From assembly GCF_014838745.1 (NCBI RefSeq), contig NZ_JABUXR010000012.1, forward strand, positions 1 through 64,000: DNA of 64,000 bases, given 5' to 3'. Below the pieces are notes generated by a model. That model had not been told where the DNA came from, did not search any database, and worked only from the letters and a program-made list of their open reading frames with translations. The position numbers and the translations under genes were made by a program. Origin of the DNA: Limosilactobacillus urinaemulieris. GTDB taxonomy: Bacteria; Bacillota; Bacilli; Lactobacillales; Lactobacillaceae. This document shows, in pieces, positions 43,077-53,827 of the stretch (position 1 is the stretch's first letter; each line of letters opens with the position of its first letter).

Positions 43077-44351
43077 TTAGATTTTTACTGAGCTATCGTC
43101 TTCGATAGATACTTTTGCGCCTAACCGGTTTAGCTTCCAAACAATTCGGTCATAACCACGAAGGATATTTCCAGCATTGTTAATAACCGTTGTGCCTTCT
43201 GCCATCAAGCCGGCAATTGTTAATGAAGCTCCAGCCCGAATTTCTCCGGCAGAAACTTCCGCACCATGAAGCTGATCAGTATGCTTAATAACGATCATTC
43301 CGTCACGTGCTTCAATCTTCATTCCCATTTTTTGTAACTCTGGGATATGCTTAACCCGCTTTGGGTAAATTGTATCAACAACCGTACTATCGCCTTCCGC
43401 AAGTGACATCAATGGCGTGAGTGGTTGTTGCAGGTCAGTTGCAAATCCAGGAAATGGCATCGTCTTAACGTGAATTGCTTTGAGTTGCTTAACCCGAGGA
43501 ACATAGATCTTATCGCTATCAATTTGCAAGTCGACACCCATTTCAATCATCTTGCTAGTAAATGATTCTAGGTGTTCTGGAATGACGTTATGAACCATTA
43601 CGCCATCACCAACCGCCGCTGCCATTGCTAAGTAGGTTCCGGATTCAATCCGGTCAGCAATGATAGTATGGGTGTTCATTGATTGTAAAGTATCTACCCC
43701 GTTAATCCGAATTGTGTCCGTTCCAGCACCACGAATTTGGGCACCCATGTTATTTAAGAATGTTGCTAAATCAATAATTTCCGGTTCTTTCGCAGCGTTT
43801 TCAATCACGGTTGTTCCTTCTGCGCGAACAGAAGCTAAAATGGTGTTAATTGTTGCCCCAACCGATACCATATCTAAGAAAATCCGTGTACCGTGGAGGC
43901 CATTTGGTGCATCCAAATGAACAGTTCCGTTATTCTCACTAACAGAAGCACCTAATGCCTTAAATGCCTTCAAGTGCTGATCAATTGGTCGTGGTCCAAT
44001 ATTGTCCCCACCAGGGAATATTAACGTTGCCCGATGGAAGCGTCCTAAAAGAGCACCCATAAAGTAATAAGAAGCCCGCAAGCTCTTAATTGCCTTACTT
44101 GGAAGTTCAGCTTCAATGATCTGAGTCGGATCGATTTCCAAAAATCCGTGAGTGAATGATGATTTAACGTTCATCGATTCCAAGATGATCATTAAGTTGT
44201 GAACATCCAAGATATCTGGAACAGTATCAAATTCAACTGGAGTATCAGCTAAAATTGCTGCTGGGATCAAAGCAACAGTACTGTTCTTGGCACCACCGAT
44301 CGTAACTTCGCCCGAGAGTCGGTTTCCTCCTTGAATGATCATTCTTTTCAT
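43077..44351 (-). CDS. murA: UDP-GlcNAc 1-carboxyvinyltransferase with Asp at the fosfomycin-Cys position
   Basis: Transfers enolpyruvate to UDP-GlcNAc, the first step of peptidoglycan synthesis. The 424 residues include the active-site Lys in GGAKNSTVAL and the catalytic loop, which reads PGGDNIGPRPID: residue 116 (bases 44004-44006) is Asp where most bacterial MurA have the Cys that fosfomycin alkylates. Asp variants are active and fosfomycin-insensitive in Mycobacterium and Chlamydia. The position between rpmE2 and pyrG matches the second copy (murZ/murAB) of Firmicutes. A different MurA elsewhere in the genome is likely. Confidence 0.93.
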   Translation of the reverse strand: MKRMIIQGGNRLSGEVTIGGAKNSTVALIPAAILADTPVEFDTVPDILDVHNLMIILESMNVKSSFTHGFLEIDPTQIIEAELPSKAIKSLRASYYFMGALLGRFHRATLIFPGGDNIGPRPIDQHLKAFKALGASVSENNGTVHLDAPNGLHGTRIFLDMVSVGATINTILASVRAEGTTVIENAAKEPEIIDLATFLNNMGAQIRGAGTDTIRINGVDTLQSMNTHTIIADRIESGTYLAMAAAVGDGVMVHNVIPEHLESFTSKMIEMGVDLQIDSDKIYVPRVKQLKAIHVKTMPFPGFATDLQQPLTPLMSLAEGDSTVVDTIYPKRVKHIPELQKMGMKIEARDGMIVIKHTDQLHGAEVSAGEIRAGASLTIAGLMAEGTTVINNAGNILRGYDRIVWKLNRLGAKVSIEDDSSVKI

Positions 44352-44523
44352 GTCCGTGTTTCCTCACTTAAAATTTCTATGATTTTATAATATTTTTAAT
44401 TTAATTTTAGCTAAACATTGTTTGTTTCTCAAACAAAACAATCAATAACCATAATAATTAATAATTTAACAAATTACAACCTTTTTCAGGCAATCTTAAA
44501 CAATTTTGAAGGCCGTTTTTCCG

Positions 44524-44576
44524 CAAAAAAAGCTCCCAAGATAAGTTATAATTCACATCCCTATCCTGAGAGCAGT
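44524..44576 (-). terminator. pyrG terminator
   Basis: On the minus strand CTCTCAGGATA pairs (with mismatches) with TATCTTGGGAG, followed by a T7 run. Confidence 0.8.
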
Positions 44577-44585
44577 TAAAAGAAA

Positions 44586-46351
<1,766 letters not shown>

Positions 46352-46368
46352 GAACAAAATATTAAAAA

Positions 46369-46923
46369 TTATTCTTCGTCATCATCGTCATCGTCGTCTT
46401 GCAACTCAGATAATTGACCTTCAATACCGTCATCAAGGCCATCATCATCGCTGTAATCGTCATCATCGTCGTCATCATCATAATCTGTGTTATCGTCATC
46501 ATCCTGATCATCAAGACCTTCATCTTCAGGATCATCGTTATCATAATCAATAACATCATCATCAGAATTAGAGTCAGCTAAGAAGGCGTTAACCTTACGA
46601 CGCTTTGTCTTTGGACGATCGTCCTCTTCGTCATCTTCATTTTCACCAACGGTTGCTTCGTCGATTGATTCGTATGGGTACCATGCACGTAGACCCCAAG
46701 TGTTATCACCGAGGGAGATAAAACTGCCGTCAATGTTCAAATCAGTGTAAAACTGGGAAAGTCGTTCACGAATCTCTTCATCACTCTTACCAAGGTATTG
46801 TTGAACTTCATTAGTTAAATCAACAAATGCCATTGCTTCGCCGTGGTGTGCGAGAATAGCGTGGGCAACTTCGATCATTGAAAGTTCTGATTTGTCTTGG
46901 CCGTCAAAAATCTTTAAATCCAA
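46369..46923 (-). CDS. rpoE: DNA-directed RNA polymerase delta subunit
   Basis: A Gram-positive-specific polymerase subunit that aids release from nucleic acids and promoter selectivity. The globular N-terminus (LKIFDGQDKSELSMIEVAHAIL, then GLRAWYP) is followed by about 90 acidic residues dominated by Asp. I choose the TTG at 46923 because the upstream ATG (46935) directly abuts the GAAGGG ribosome site and homologues begin near this point; the ATG remains possible (188 residues). It lies directly upstream of pyrG, as in Bacillus. Confidence 0.93.
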   Translation of the reverse strand: MDLKIFDGQDKSELSMIEVAHAILAHHGEAMAFVDLTNEVQQYLGKSDEEIRERLSQFYTDLNIDGSFISLGDNTWGLRAWYPYESIDEATVGENEDDEEDDRPKTKRRKVNAFLADSNSDDDVIDYDNDDPEDEGLDDQDDDDNTDYDDDDDDDDYSDDDGLDDGIEGQLSELQDDDDDDDEE

Positions 46924-46967
46924 ATTGGTGCACATCCCTTCAAAAGTCTAAATTACAGTATACAATG

Positions 46968-47378
46968 CTAGGCCGCAAATTGCAATTGAACTTGGTAAGT
47001 TCCAATTAATTGTTCATTCGCAGTTAATTGGTATTCCAAATCAATTGATCCATTAACATCTTGCGGATCAAATTCTACCGCTAATCGGTTTGTTGTAACC
47101 AGCATTTCGATAATCCCGTATTCTGTTCGGTAACGAGTTTTTGTCGGTGCTGATAATTGAAATTCAAAGTCTGTTTCCCGGATGCCGCTTCGTCTTAAAT
47201 GAAGTTGGTCTGTTCCAAGGCGGAATTGAACCGGAGTAGTTGTTCCGTCTTGATGTTCCTGATAGCGAAGATAATACTTACCATTTAATTCAACAAATTG
47301 TCCCTGTTCGTCAAAATGGTATTGATCACGCTGACCATCTTGTTCCATCGTGGTCGTTAATTGAATATGGACTGGCAC
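46968..47378 (-). CDS. DUF1934 family beta-barrel protein
   Basis: A 136-residue, mostly beta-strand protein (YwiB-like) often found before rpoE in lactobacilli and bacilli. It opens with a strand of the type VHIQLTTTM and shows LNGKYYLRYQE, the family's calycin-like fold pattern. No catalytic residues are evident and the role is unknown. It is 32 bases upstream of rpoE on the same strand, so probably co-transcribed. Confidence 0.85.
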   Translation of the reverse strand: MPVHIQLTTTMEQDGQRDQYHFDEQGQFVELNGKYYLRYQEHQDGTTTPVQFRLGTDQLHLRRSGIRETDFEFQLSAPTKTRYRTEYGIIEMLVTTNRLAVEFDPQDVNGSIDLEYQLTANEQLIGTYQVQLQFAA

Positions 47379-47474
47379 TACGCGTTTGATATTAAGGACC
47401 TCCCGTTTATTAAGTATCTTGCCCTGATTATAACTGTTTTTTGTCTCCGAATGTTATTATTCAACCTAGTTTAG

Positions 47475-47480
47475 TATAAT
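47475..47480 (+). promoter_or_regulatory. -10 box of the lipL operon
   Basis: TATAAT at 47475-47480, 50 bases before the lipL start, with only a weak -35 (GTTATT) upstream. It is divergent from the DUF1934 gene. Confidence 0.45.
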
Positions 47481-47529
47481 GAAATTGTTAAATAATACCA
47501 GTATTTATAGAAAAGAAGAAGAAGTAACT

Positions 47530-48354
47530 ATGATTAATATTTCAAACCAACACGTCGAAATCTTTGACCAACCATTAAAGCCAGCAAATAATCTTTCTTC
47601 GTTTACATATACCAATGCGATCCTCCGCGCTAGTGATCAATTACCGTCCCCAGTTCTTCATTTCTGGACCCTAGAGAACACGATCATTTTAGGGTTAAAG
47701 GATCAACGACTTCCTCACCTTTCTACCGCATTAAACTACCTTTCTAATAAAGGGCTGCACTATTTTATTCGTAATTCAGGTGGGCTCGCCGTCGCTAGTG
47801 ACTCTGGAATCCTCAATTTTTCCATTTTTCTTCCGTGGCACGTCATTGGCGGTGAGCTTAAAATTGATGAGGCCTACCAAGTAATGACTGATGTGGTTAG
47901 TGCTGCCTACCCTGAACTGACAATTAAAACTGGAGAAATCACTCATTCGTACTGCCCCGGAACCTTTGATCTTAGCGTTAATGGGCAAAAAATTGGCGGA
48001 ATGTCCCAACGCCGGAACAAATCGGGAGTAGTTGTGATGCTATACCTCAGCGTTAATGGTCCTCAAATGTTACGGGGTGAAGTAATTCGCGATTTCTATA
48101 CCAAGGGACTACAGGACGAAGAAAATAAATGGCACTTTCCGGATATTTGGCCAACATCAATGACCACCCTCGAAGAACTGCTTGGCAAGCCATTAAGCCT
48201 TGAAGACGCTAGGCAGCGCCTGTTAAATGTTTTTAGGGACCGCGGAGAACAACAATTACGGCAAGCAATGTGGTCACAGAAATTTATCCAATACCTTGGT
48301 CAAGAACTATCAACAATCACCCGTCTTCAAGAACGCCTTCAGGGGGAGGAATAA
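47530..48354 (+). CDS. lipL: Octanoyl-[GcvH]:protein N-octanoyltransferase (LipL-like)
   Basis: Amidotransfer of octanoyl or lipoyl groups between lipoyl domains. The biotin/lipoate ligase fold is visible (FIRNSGGLAVASDSGILNFS, NGQKIGGMSQRR), and the catalytic Cys is in SYCPGTFDLS, which distinguishes LipL/LipM from ATP-dependent ligases. I start at the ATG at 47530 (274 residues), since the upstream in-frame ATG (47479) lies next to the -10. It is followed closely by the HD hydrolase and Cof genes. LipM is an alternative. Confidence 0.82.
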   Translation: MINISNQHVEIFDQPLKPANNLSSFTYTNAILRASDQLPSPVLHFWTLENTIILGLKDQRLPHLSTALNYLSNKGLHYFIRNSGGLAVASDSGILNFSIFLPWHVIGGELKIDEAYQVMTDVVSAAYPELTIKTGEITHSYCPGTFDLSVNGQKIGGMSQRRNKSGVVVMLYLSVNGPQMLRGEVIRDFYTKGLQDEENKWHFPDIWPTSMTTLEELLGKPLSLEDARQRLLNVFRDRGEQQLRQAMWSQKFIQYLGQELSTITRLQERLQGEE

Positions 48355-48358
48355 GTAA

Positions 48359-49726
48359 ATGTCCTTTCAGGATGAACAATTAGCTAAAGAAAAAGTCTTT
48401 CGGGACCCGATTCATGGTCAAATCATTGTCGATAACCAGATCCTGCTCGACTTAATTAATACTCCAGAGTTCCAGCGATTACGGCGAATCAAACAATTAG
48501 GGACTTCCTCGCTCACTTTTCACGGTGCGGAACATTCCCGGTTTGGTCACTGTTTAGGGGTTTACGAAATCACACGAAGAATGTGCAACAGGTTCCAAAG
48601 AAATTACCCAACTCGTAAACCTGGTGATGGTCTCTGGGACGACCGGGAACGTCCCGTCGCACTTTGTGCCGCTCTCTTGCACGATCTTGGTCACGGCCCC
48701 TATTCTCACACTTTCGAACACATTTTTCACACGGATCACGAGGCAATTACCCGGGAAATTATTACTAGCTCGTCAACCAACGTTAACCAGATTCTAAGCC
48801 GGGTTTCCCCAACTTTTCCAGAAGAAGTTGCGAGCGTAATTGATCATACTTACCATAACCCTCAAGTTGTCCAAATGATTTCCAGTCAGGTTGATGCAGA
48901 CCGAATGGATTATTTGCAACGGGATTCCTACTATACCGGAACTAATTACGGAAAATTCGACCTCGACCGGGTTCTTCTCATGATGCGGCCCATCAAAAGC
49001 GGGATTGCCTTTGATATTTCAGGGATGCATGCGGTTGAAGATTATATTATTAGTCGGTTACAAATGTATCTCCAGATATACTTCCACCCCGTTTCTCGCT
49101 CAATGGAAGTAATCCTTGACCACCTTTTAAAACGGGCCAAGTATATTTACCAGCATCTTAGTGAATTTGAACCAGAATTCACCCCTTATATGCTGATGCC
49201 ATTTTTTAACAATCGGTTCACGTTAGACGACTACCTTGCGCTTGATGATGGTGTCCTTACTACCTACTTTAATCATTGGACTCACTCACGAGATGAAATT
49301 CTCAATGATCTCGCCAGAAGATTCCTTAACCGGCGACCACTGAAATCTGCCTTGTACGATGAGAAATCCAAGCCGCTTTTGCCAAAGTTGCGTAAACTAA
49401 TCCAAACGGCAGGGTTCAATAGTGACTATTACACCGCTGTTAATGATAGTTTTAAGCTTCCTTACGATACTTATAATCCGCAAAATTCAAATCCGCAAAC
49501 TCAAATTGAATTAATCCAGCCAAACGGCAACTTAATCGAACTATCACAAGTTAGTACGCTTGTGGCAAGTGTTTCTGGCAAAGAAGCTGGGGACCAGCGA
49601 TTCTTCTTTCCTAAAGAAATGCTTAATGAACACCAAGATATTGAAATCTTTGAGCCAATCTATGAAGAATTTCAAAGTTATATTCAAAACAACCACATTA
49701 TTAACCCAAAGGAGCATAAACAATGA
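48359..49726 (+). CDS. HD-domain phosphohydrolase (YwfO-like)
   Basis: A 455-residue HD-superfamily protein with metal ligands in FHGAEHSRFGH and LLHDLGHGPYSHTFEH, and the conserved DRMDYLQRD. This type resembles dGTPase/SAMHD1-like triphosphohydrolases; the substrate is not deducible here. It starts four bases after the lipL stop and its stop overlaps the start of the next gene by four bases (ATGA), forming a tight three-gene operon. Confidence 0.88.
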   Translation: MSFQDEQLAKEKVFRDPIHGQIIVDNQILLDLINTPEFQRLRRIKQLGTSSLTFHGAEHSRFGHCLGVYEITRRMCNRFQRNYPTRKPGDGLWDDRERPVALCAALLHDLGHGPYSHTFEHIFHTDHEAITREIITSSSTNVNQILSRVSPTFPEEVASVIDHTYHNPQVVQMISSQVDADRMDYLQRDSYYTGTNYGKFDLDRVLLMMRPIKSGIAFDISGMHAVEDYIISRLQMYLQIYFHPVSRSMEVILDHLLKRAKYIYQHLSEFEPEFTPYMLMPFFNNRFTLDDYLALDDGVLTTYFNHWTHSRDEILNDLARRFLNRRPLKSALYDEKSKPLLPKLRKLIQTAGFNSDYYTAVNDSFKLPYDTYNPQNSNPQTQIELIQPNGNLIELSQVSTLVASVSGKEAGDQRFFFPKEMLNEHQDIEIFEPIYEEFQSYIQNNHIINPKEHKQ

Positions 49727-50544
49727 CCATTAAACTAGTAGCAATTGATATTGACGCAACCCTGATTAATGACCAACGACAAATTACCCCTAAAACTAAA
49801 AAAGCCCTCGAAGCCGCAAAGCAACAAGGGGTTAAAGTTGTTCTCTGTACTGGTCGGCCAATGACTGGCGTTAACGCGTACCTTACAGAACTTGGCTTAA
49901 ATCACCAAGATGACGAATATGTCATTAGTTTCAACGGTGCTCTCGCCCAATCAACTAATGAACGGGTCCTTGTTAACTATACGTTATCCTTTGACGATTA
50001 CATTGACTGGCAATCCTTCTGTACTAAGAACAATGTCAAATCACAATTTGAATCTCGTGATTATATCTATACGACTAACCGTGACCTTAGTCCGTGGACG
50101 ATCCACGAATCCGATCTAGTAAGTATGCCTGTTCGAGTCCGTTCGCTTGATGAAATGGCACATACACAAGATCAGTATGTCCTTGCAAAGGGAATGATGT
50201 TAGGCGATAAAGAAGAGTTGGATCAAGTTCAAGCTAAATTTATTCAGGAGTTTGGTAGCCGGTTCACGGTTATTCGCAGTGAAGACTTTTACCTAGAAAT
50301 TATTAACCACCGGGCAAGCAAGGGAAGTACCCTTAAAGCATTGAGCGAAGAGCTTGGTATTAAGCAGGACGAAGTGATGGCTCTTGGAAATGCTCAAAAC
50401 GATAATTCAATGATTGAATATGCCGGAATTGGTGTAGCAATGGGAAATGCCGTTCCCGAAACTAAGGCAGTCGCTGATGTAATTACTGACACTAATAATA
50501 ACGACGGGGTCGGCAAGGCAGTTGAAAAGTACGTTTTACGTTAA
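49723..50544 (+). CDS. Cof-type HAD-IIB hydrolase
   Basis: A sugar- or nucleotide-phosphatase of the HAD superfamily (YidA-like). The nucleophile motif IDIDATLIND, motif II VLCTGRP, the cap domain (about 85-190), Lys in NHRASKGSTLKAL and motif IV in ALGNAQNDNSMIEYA are all present. The 273 residues are standard. It is the last gene of the lipL operon, followed by a terminator carrying a recurring hairpin motif. Confidence 0.9.
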   Translation: MTIKLVAIDIDATLINDQRQITPKTKKALEAAKQQGVKVVLCTGRPMTGVNAYLTELGLNHQDDEYVISFNGALAQSTNERVLVNYTLSFDDYIDWQSFCTKNNVKSQFESRDYIYTTNRDLSPWTIHESDLVSMPVRVRSLDEMAHTQDQYVLAKGMMLGDKEELDQVQAKFIQEFGSRFTVIRSEDFYLEIINHRASKGSTLKALSEELGIKQDEVMALGNAQNDNSMIEYAGIGVAMGNAVPETKAVADVITDTNNNDGVGKAVEKYVLR

Positions 50545-50554
50545 GCAAAGTTGA

Positions 50555-50629
50555 AAATACCCACGAAGGAGTATGAAAACGAAGCAATAAATGGCTTCTG
50601 TCGCTCTTCCGTGGGTATTTTTCTATTCA
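50555..50629. terminator. Bidirectional terminator with recurring inner hairpin
   Basis: AAAATACCCACG pairs with CGTGGGTATTTTT. Enclosed in it is GAAGC/GCTTC with flanks TGAAAACGAAG and CTTCTGTCGCTC, matching the inner hairpin at 52592-52625. It lies between convergent genes and can serve both. Confidence 0.8.
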
Positions 50630-51510
50630 AACCGCTCAATTTCTTTTTCTTGAGCATGTTCATTTATATTATCTGTTGTTACTTTACCAGTCATTTGATT
50701 ATAGAAGCGGTATTCCCCAGTTTGTTGGTTAATAATTGCTTGATAATGAGTATAGTTATGCGGGTGTTGATCATTTTTCGGGATTGTTACAGATTGAAGA
50801 AAGGACCTTAATCCGTCAACTGTTGATACTTTGCTTCCCCAACGCGCCTGAGCTGCCAAAATAAAGCGGTCACTTGAATTGCGACCAGTAATTTGAGAAT
50901 TTTTGTCAACTAAACCAGCCTTTGTTTGCGCTGTAAATTGAGCACCTGAATCATTGCCAAGATAGTGGTTTAGCTTCTCTAGCTGGGCCGGATAATCTGG
51001 GGTATTGGTATATGCACCAACTGCATTTTTAAACACTACCATCTGACCAGCTAACGGCTCAATTCCGTAAGTCCCTGTTGAATCCATTAATAGCCAGTGA
51101 AACGGGTATTGCTCTCCATCAAACCACCGTTCCTTTACAACGCTAATGTTTTCTAAATCAGCAATCACTTCTCGCACCGTAGCGTGGCTTGCTAAAACCC
51201 AATGGATAAAGTCCTGTGGGGTTAACGTTAGCTTACCGGAATGGGCTTGCTCGTAACTCGCCGCTACCGGGAAAAAGAGTTCAGCACAAACCAGTCCCCG
51301 ATCATTAATTCCGTCACCAATTAGGTAGTGGTTATTAACAAGTCGCATCCCGCCCAAAATAGCATAGCGATCATCAATTGGTTGTTCTTTACTTGCGGGA
51401 CACCAGCGATAACCAGCTGGTAAAAACGTTAATCGCCATGGTGTCCGGGGTGGAAAGTCCATGGTCCGGCCAACTAATTTTTCTTGATCTAGAGTTAATA
51501 CTGTACACAT
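50623..51510 (-). CDS. Choloylglycine hydrolase family enzyme (bile-salt or penicillin V acylase type)
   Basis: An N-terminal-nucleophile amidase: after loss of Met, Cys2 (MCTVLTL) becomes the nucleophile. GRTMDF supplies the conserved Arg/Asp, AYTNTPDYP the conserved Asn, and SSDRFILAAQAR a conserved Arg. At 295 residues it is shorter than typical bile-salt hydrolases (about 315-330), so the substrate (conjugated bile salt, penicillin V, acyl-homoserine lactone or other) is open. No signal peptide, so cytoplasmic. It is transcribed convergently to the Cof gene. Confidence 0.82.
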   Translation of the reverse strand: MCTVLTLDQEKLVGRTMDFPPRTPWRLTFLPAGYRWCPASKEQPIDDRYAILGGMRLVNNHYLIGDGINDRGLVCAELFFPVAASYEQAHSGKLTLTPQDFIHWVLASHATVREVIADLENISVVKERWFDGEQYPFHWLLMDSTGTYGIEPLAGQMVVFKNAVGAYTNTPDYPAQLEKLNHYLGNDSGAQFTAQTKAGLVDKNSQITGRNSSDRFILAAQARWGSKVSTVDGLRSFLQSVTIPKNDQHPHNYTHYQAIINQQTGEYRFYNQMTGKVTTDNINEHAQEKEIERFE

Positions 51511-51592
51511 TTATCTTCACCCGCCTGAAATAAAAGAAGTTGTAACGTAATTCCTATTACCTATATGAAAAACTAATAGGCGATACAATAAT

Positions 51593-51690
51593 GGTCTCTA
51601 ACATTCTGGTAAAGCCGAACGCTAGAGACCGATTGTTGCTCGCCAGGACGTGACTACGGAGTCATAAAGGGCTTCTGTCACACTCTAATT
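51593..51690 (+). repeat. Double-hairpin intergenic element
   Basis: GGTCTCTA (51593-51600) pairs with TAGAGACC (51623-51630); then GCTCGCCAGGA, and a second hairpin GTGAC (51650-51654) with GTCAC (51677-51681) enclosing GGAGTC/GGCTTC. The end TCACACTCTA resembles the tail of the three-tier elements. It could terminate the downstream-facing lipoprotein gene. Confidence 0.65.
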
Positions 51691-51699
51691 ACACATGTC

Positions 51700-52380
51700 T
51701 TATTGTAATTTGGTAACCGCACCAGTTTGGCTGTTGTACTGATAAATTCCAATCATATTGGAAACAGTATTATCACTATTATTTTGCCGAACTTCTAACT
51801 TATAAACACTACCATTAGCAGATGTTGGGATAATTGAATACCCTTTTTCACCTGTAAAGCCCATCTTATTTGCAAAGGCTTCGACAACACTATCACTTGT
51901 CTTAGCAGATGCTTGTTGATTTGCGATCCGCTGACTAGAAGAGAAACTTGTTGTGGCCTTAGCATTTTGCTTCTTGTTAATCTTAGATTGAAGCGTCGTA
52001 TAAGCATCACGCATTGCCGTGCTGGTAGACTTTAATGGTTTCAAACTGTTAGAGGCAGTTTGGTAATCGCCATTATCATATGCACGCTTAGCAGTTAGAT
52101 AATTTTGTAAATCATCCTTCAAATTATTAGCTTCATTTGAACGATTATTGGTGTTAGTTAAATTATCGTATGCTGCTTGAAAGTTATTATTCCGAATTGA
52201 ACGGTTGGCTGAACGAACCGCCTTAGTTGAATCATTTTCAGACGACTGAGTACTGCTATTGGCAGATGAGCTCTTCGTAGAACTAGCCGATTGACTATTA
52301 CCGCATCCGGCTAACGTTAGAACAAGGGTCAGTGCAGCAGCGCCTACTGAAACATTCCTGAAGAACTTATTTACTGTCAT
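51700..52380 (-). CDS. Putative lipoprotein, function unknown
   Basis: A 226-residue protein with a lipoprotein signal (lipobox LAGC, Cys about residue 26), a Ser/Thr-rich linker (about 30-55), a helical segment rich in Asn with SANRSIRNNNFQAAYDNL suggesting TPR-like pairs (about 55-130), and a compact C-terminal domain (about 165-226). AGGAGG precedes the ATG. It is probably attached to the outer face of the membrane. I do not recognise its family with certainty. Confidence 0.8.
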   Translation of the reverse strand: MTVNKFFRNVSVGAAALTLVLTLAGCGNSQSASSTKSSSANSSTQSSENDSTKAVRSANRSIRNNNFQAAYDNLTNTNNRSNEANNLKDDLQNYLTAKRAYDNGDYQTASNSLKPLKSTSTAMRDAYTTLQSKINKKQNAKATTSFSSSQRIANQQASAKTSDSVVEAFANKMGFTGEKGYSIIPTSANGSVYKLEVRQNNSDNTVSNMIGIYQYNSQTGAVTKLQ

Positions 52381-52475
52381 AATTACTCCTCCTTTTTCTC
52401 CACCAATAATTATACCATGCTGAGTTCACTACTACTCTTCTCGACCTTGCTCTTAAGAATATCGTTAAAAATGAA

Positions 52476-52633
52476 GAAGGGACTGTGACATAAGTACTTT
52501 TACCAAGTTCAAATACGAACAGCGCGGTACGCAAATGGGTTCCAGTGTCCGGTATAACCGAACTCTGGAACCCTATTTGCGCTCGCGGGGGCGTGAAAAC
52601 GAAGTCATAAATGACTTCTGTCACGCTCCCTTC
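52476..52633. repeat. Inverted-repeat-bounded element with two hairpins
   Basis: Imperfect terminal inverted repeats (GAAGGGACTGTGACA at 52476-52490 and its near-complement at 52619-52633, 13 of 15 matching) enclose a hairpin at 52531-52580 (GCAAAT / ATTTGC, GGTTCCAG / CTGGAACC) and another at 52592-52625 (CGTGA / TCACG around GAAGTCAT / ATGACTTC). No ORF. It resembles a MITE or repetitive extragenic element. Confidence 0.75.
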
Positions 52634-52697
52634 TAACTATTACCGATAATTTTCAAATTTACTAAATTTAATCGCGGGAATCAAGCTCTCTATATAA

Positions 52698-53681
52698 TTA
52701 AAGTTCCGCGCTCTTAAATACTTTCTTAAATAACGGACTAACTGGCCGGTTTTCGTTAATTCGTTTAATAGCAGCACCAATAAGTGGGGCAACTGACACC
52801 TGCTTAATCTTGTCAATTTGCTTTTCCTTTGGCAGCTGGATTGAATCAGTCACAACAACCTCTTTAATTGGCGAATTATCTAACCGTTCGATCGCTGGAC
52901 CTGAAAGTACTGCATGGGTACAGGAAGCATAAACTTCTTTTGCCCCGGCATCAATTAAGGCTTGGGCTCCCAAGGTAATGGTTCCAGCAGTATCAATCAT
53001 GTCATCAATCATGATACACTTTTTACCCTTAACGTCCCCAATGATGTTCATAATTTGAGCGACGTTTGCTCGTGGACGACGCTTATCAATGATCGCAATT
53101 GGTGACTTTAAGAATTCAGCTAATGCTCGTGCACGAGTAACCCCACCATGATCTGGTGAAATTACAACAGCATCTTGAGCAACGCCTTCCTTAATAAAGT
53201 ATTCAGCCAATAATGGTGCTCCCATCAAGTGATCAACAGGAATATCAAAGAACCCTTGAATTTGAGCAGCATGAAGGTCTAAGGCAATTACCCGATCAAC
53301 ACCAGAATTTTGTAACATATTTGCTACTAGCTTAGCAGTAATTGGTTCCCGACTACGTGCTTTCCGGTCCTGACGTGCATAACCATAGTAAGGAATTACC
53401 ACATTGATGGTCTTTGCACTAGCACGACGTAAAGCGTCAACCATAATCAATAGTTCCATTAAATTATCATTAACGGGTGCTGAGGTAGATTGGATAACGT
53501 AAACATTATCACCACGAACACTTTCTTCAATGTTAATTTGAATTTCACCATCACTAAAACGGTCAACGGACAACTTACCCAGTTCAACGCCAACGTGTTC
53601 AGCGATCTTTTCGGCAAGTGGGCGATTTGAATTCAAAGCAAAAATCTTCAACTTAGGGTCAAAATAATGATTAGTAGTCAT
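52698..53681 (-). CDS. prs: Ribose-phosphate pyrophosphokinase
   Basis: Makes PRPP from ribose-5-phosphate and ATP, feeding purine, pyrimidine (hpt here), His, Trp and NAD routes. The 327-residue protein shows [17 protein letters not shown], the catalytic [11 protein letters not shown] and the PRPP loop [10 protein letters not shown]. The ATG at 53681 has GGAGG five bases upstream; an upstream in-frame GTG overlaps that site. It lies downstream of glmU, as in Bacillus. Confidence 0.96.
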   Translation of the reverse strand: MTTNHYFDPKLKIFALNSNRPLAEKIAEHVGVELGKLSVDRFSDGEIQINIEESVRGDNVYVIQSTSAPVNDNLMELLIMVDALRRASAKTINVVIPYYGYARQDRKARSREPITAKLVANMLQNSGVDRVIALDLHAAQIQGFFDIPVDHLMGAPLLAEYFIKEGVAQDAVVISPDHGGVTRARALAEFLKSPIAIIDKRRPRANVAQIMNIIGDVKGKKCIMIDDMIDTAGTITLGAQALIDAGAKEVYASCTHAVLSGPAIERLDNSPIKEVVVTDSIQLPKEKQIDKIKQVSVAPLIGAAIKRINENRPVSPLFKKVFKSAEL

Positions 53682-53827
53682 TGCATCCTCCACTGGATTA
53701 ATTCAAAACTGGGAAACCGGAAAATTAATCTCCAGTCCCTTTAATAAAAATTATGTGTGCGACAAACATTATTATACCAACACTTTAATGATATAAATTT
53801 GCTACACAAAAAGCAAGAGTAGAAAAC

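Noticed and set aside
46362-46562. Methionine-rich minus-strand ORF overlapping rpoE
   Set aside because: It is a frame shadow of the Asp-rich GAT/GAC tail of rpoE.
51795-52010. Alternative frame ORF inside the lipoprotein gene
   Set aside because: The lipoprotein frame has a lipobox, ribosome site and a complete domain; the other frame has none.
52367-52624. 85-codon minus-strand ORF upstream of the lipoprotein
   Set aside because: It runs through the inverted-repeat element and has no ribosome site or recognisable product.
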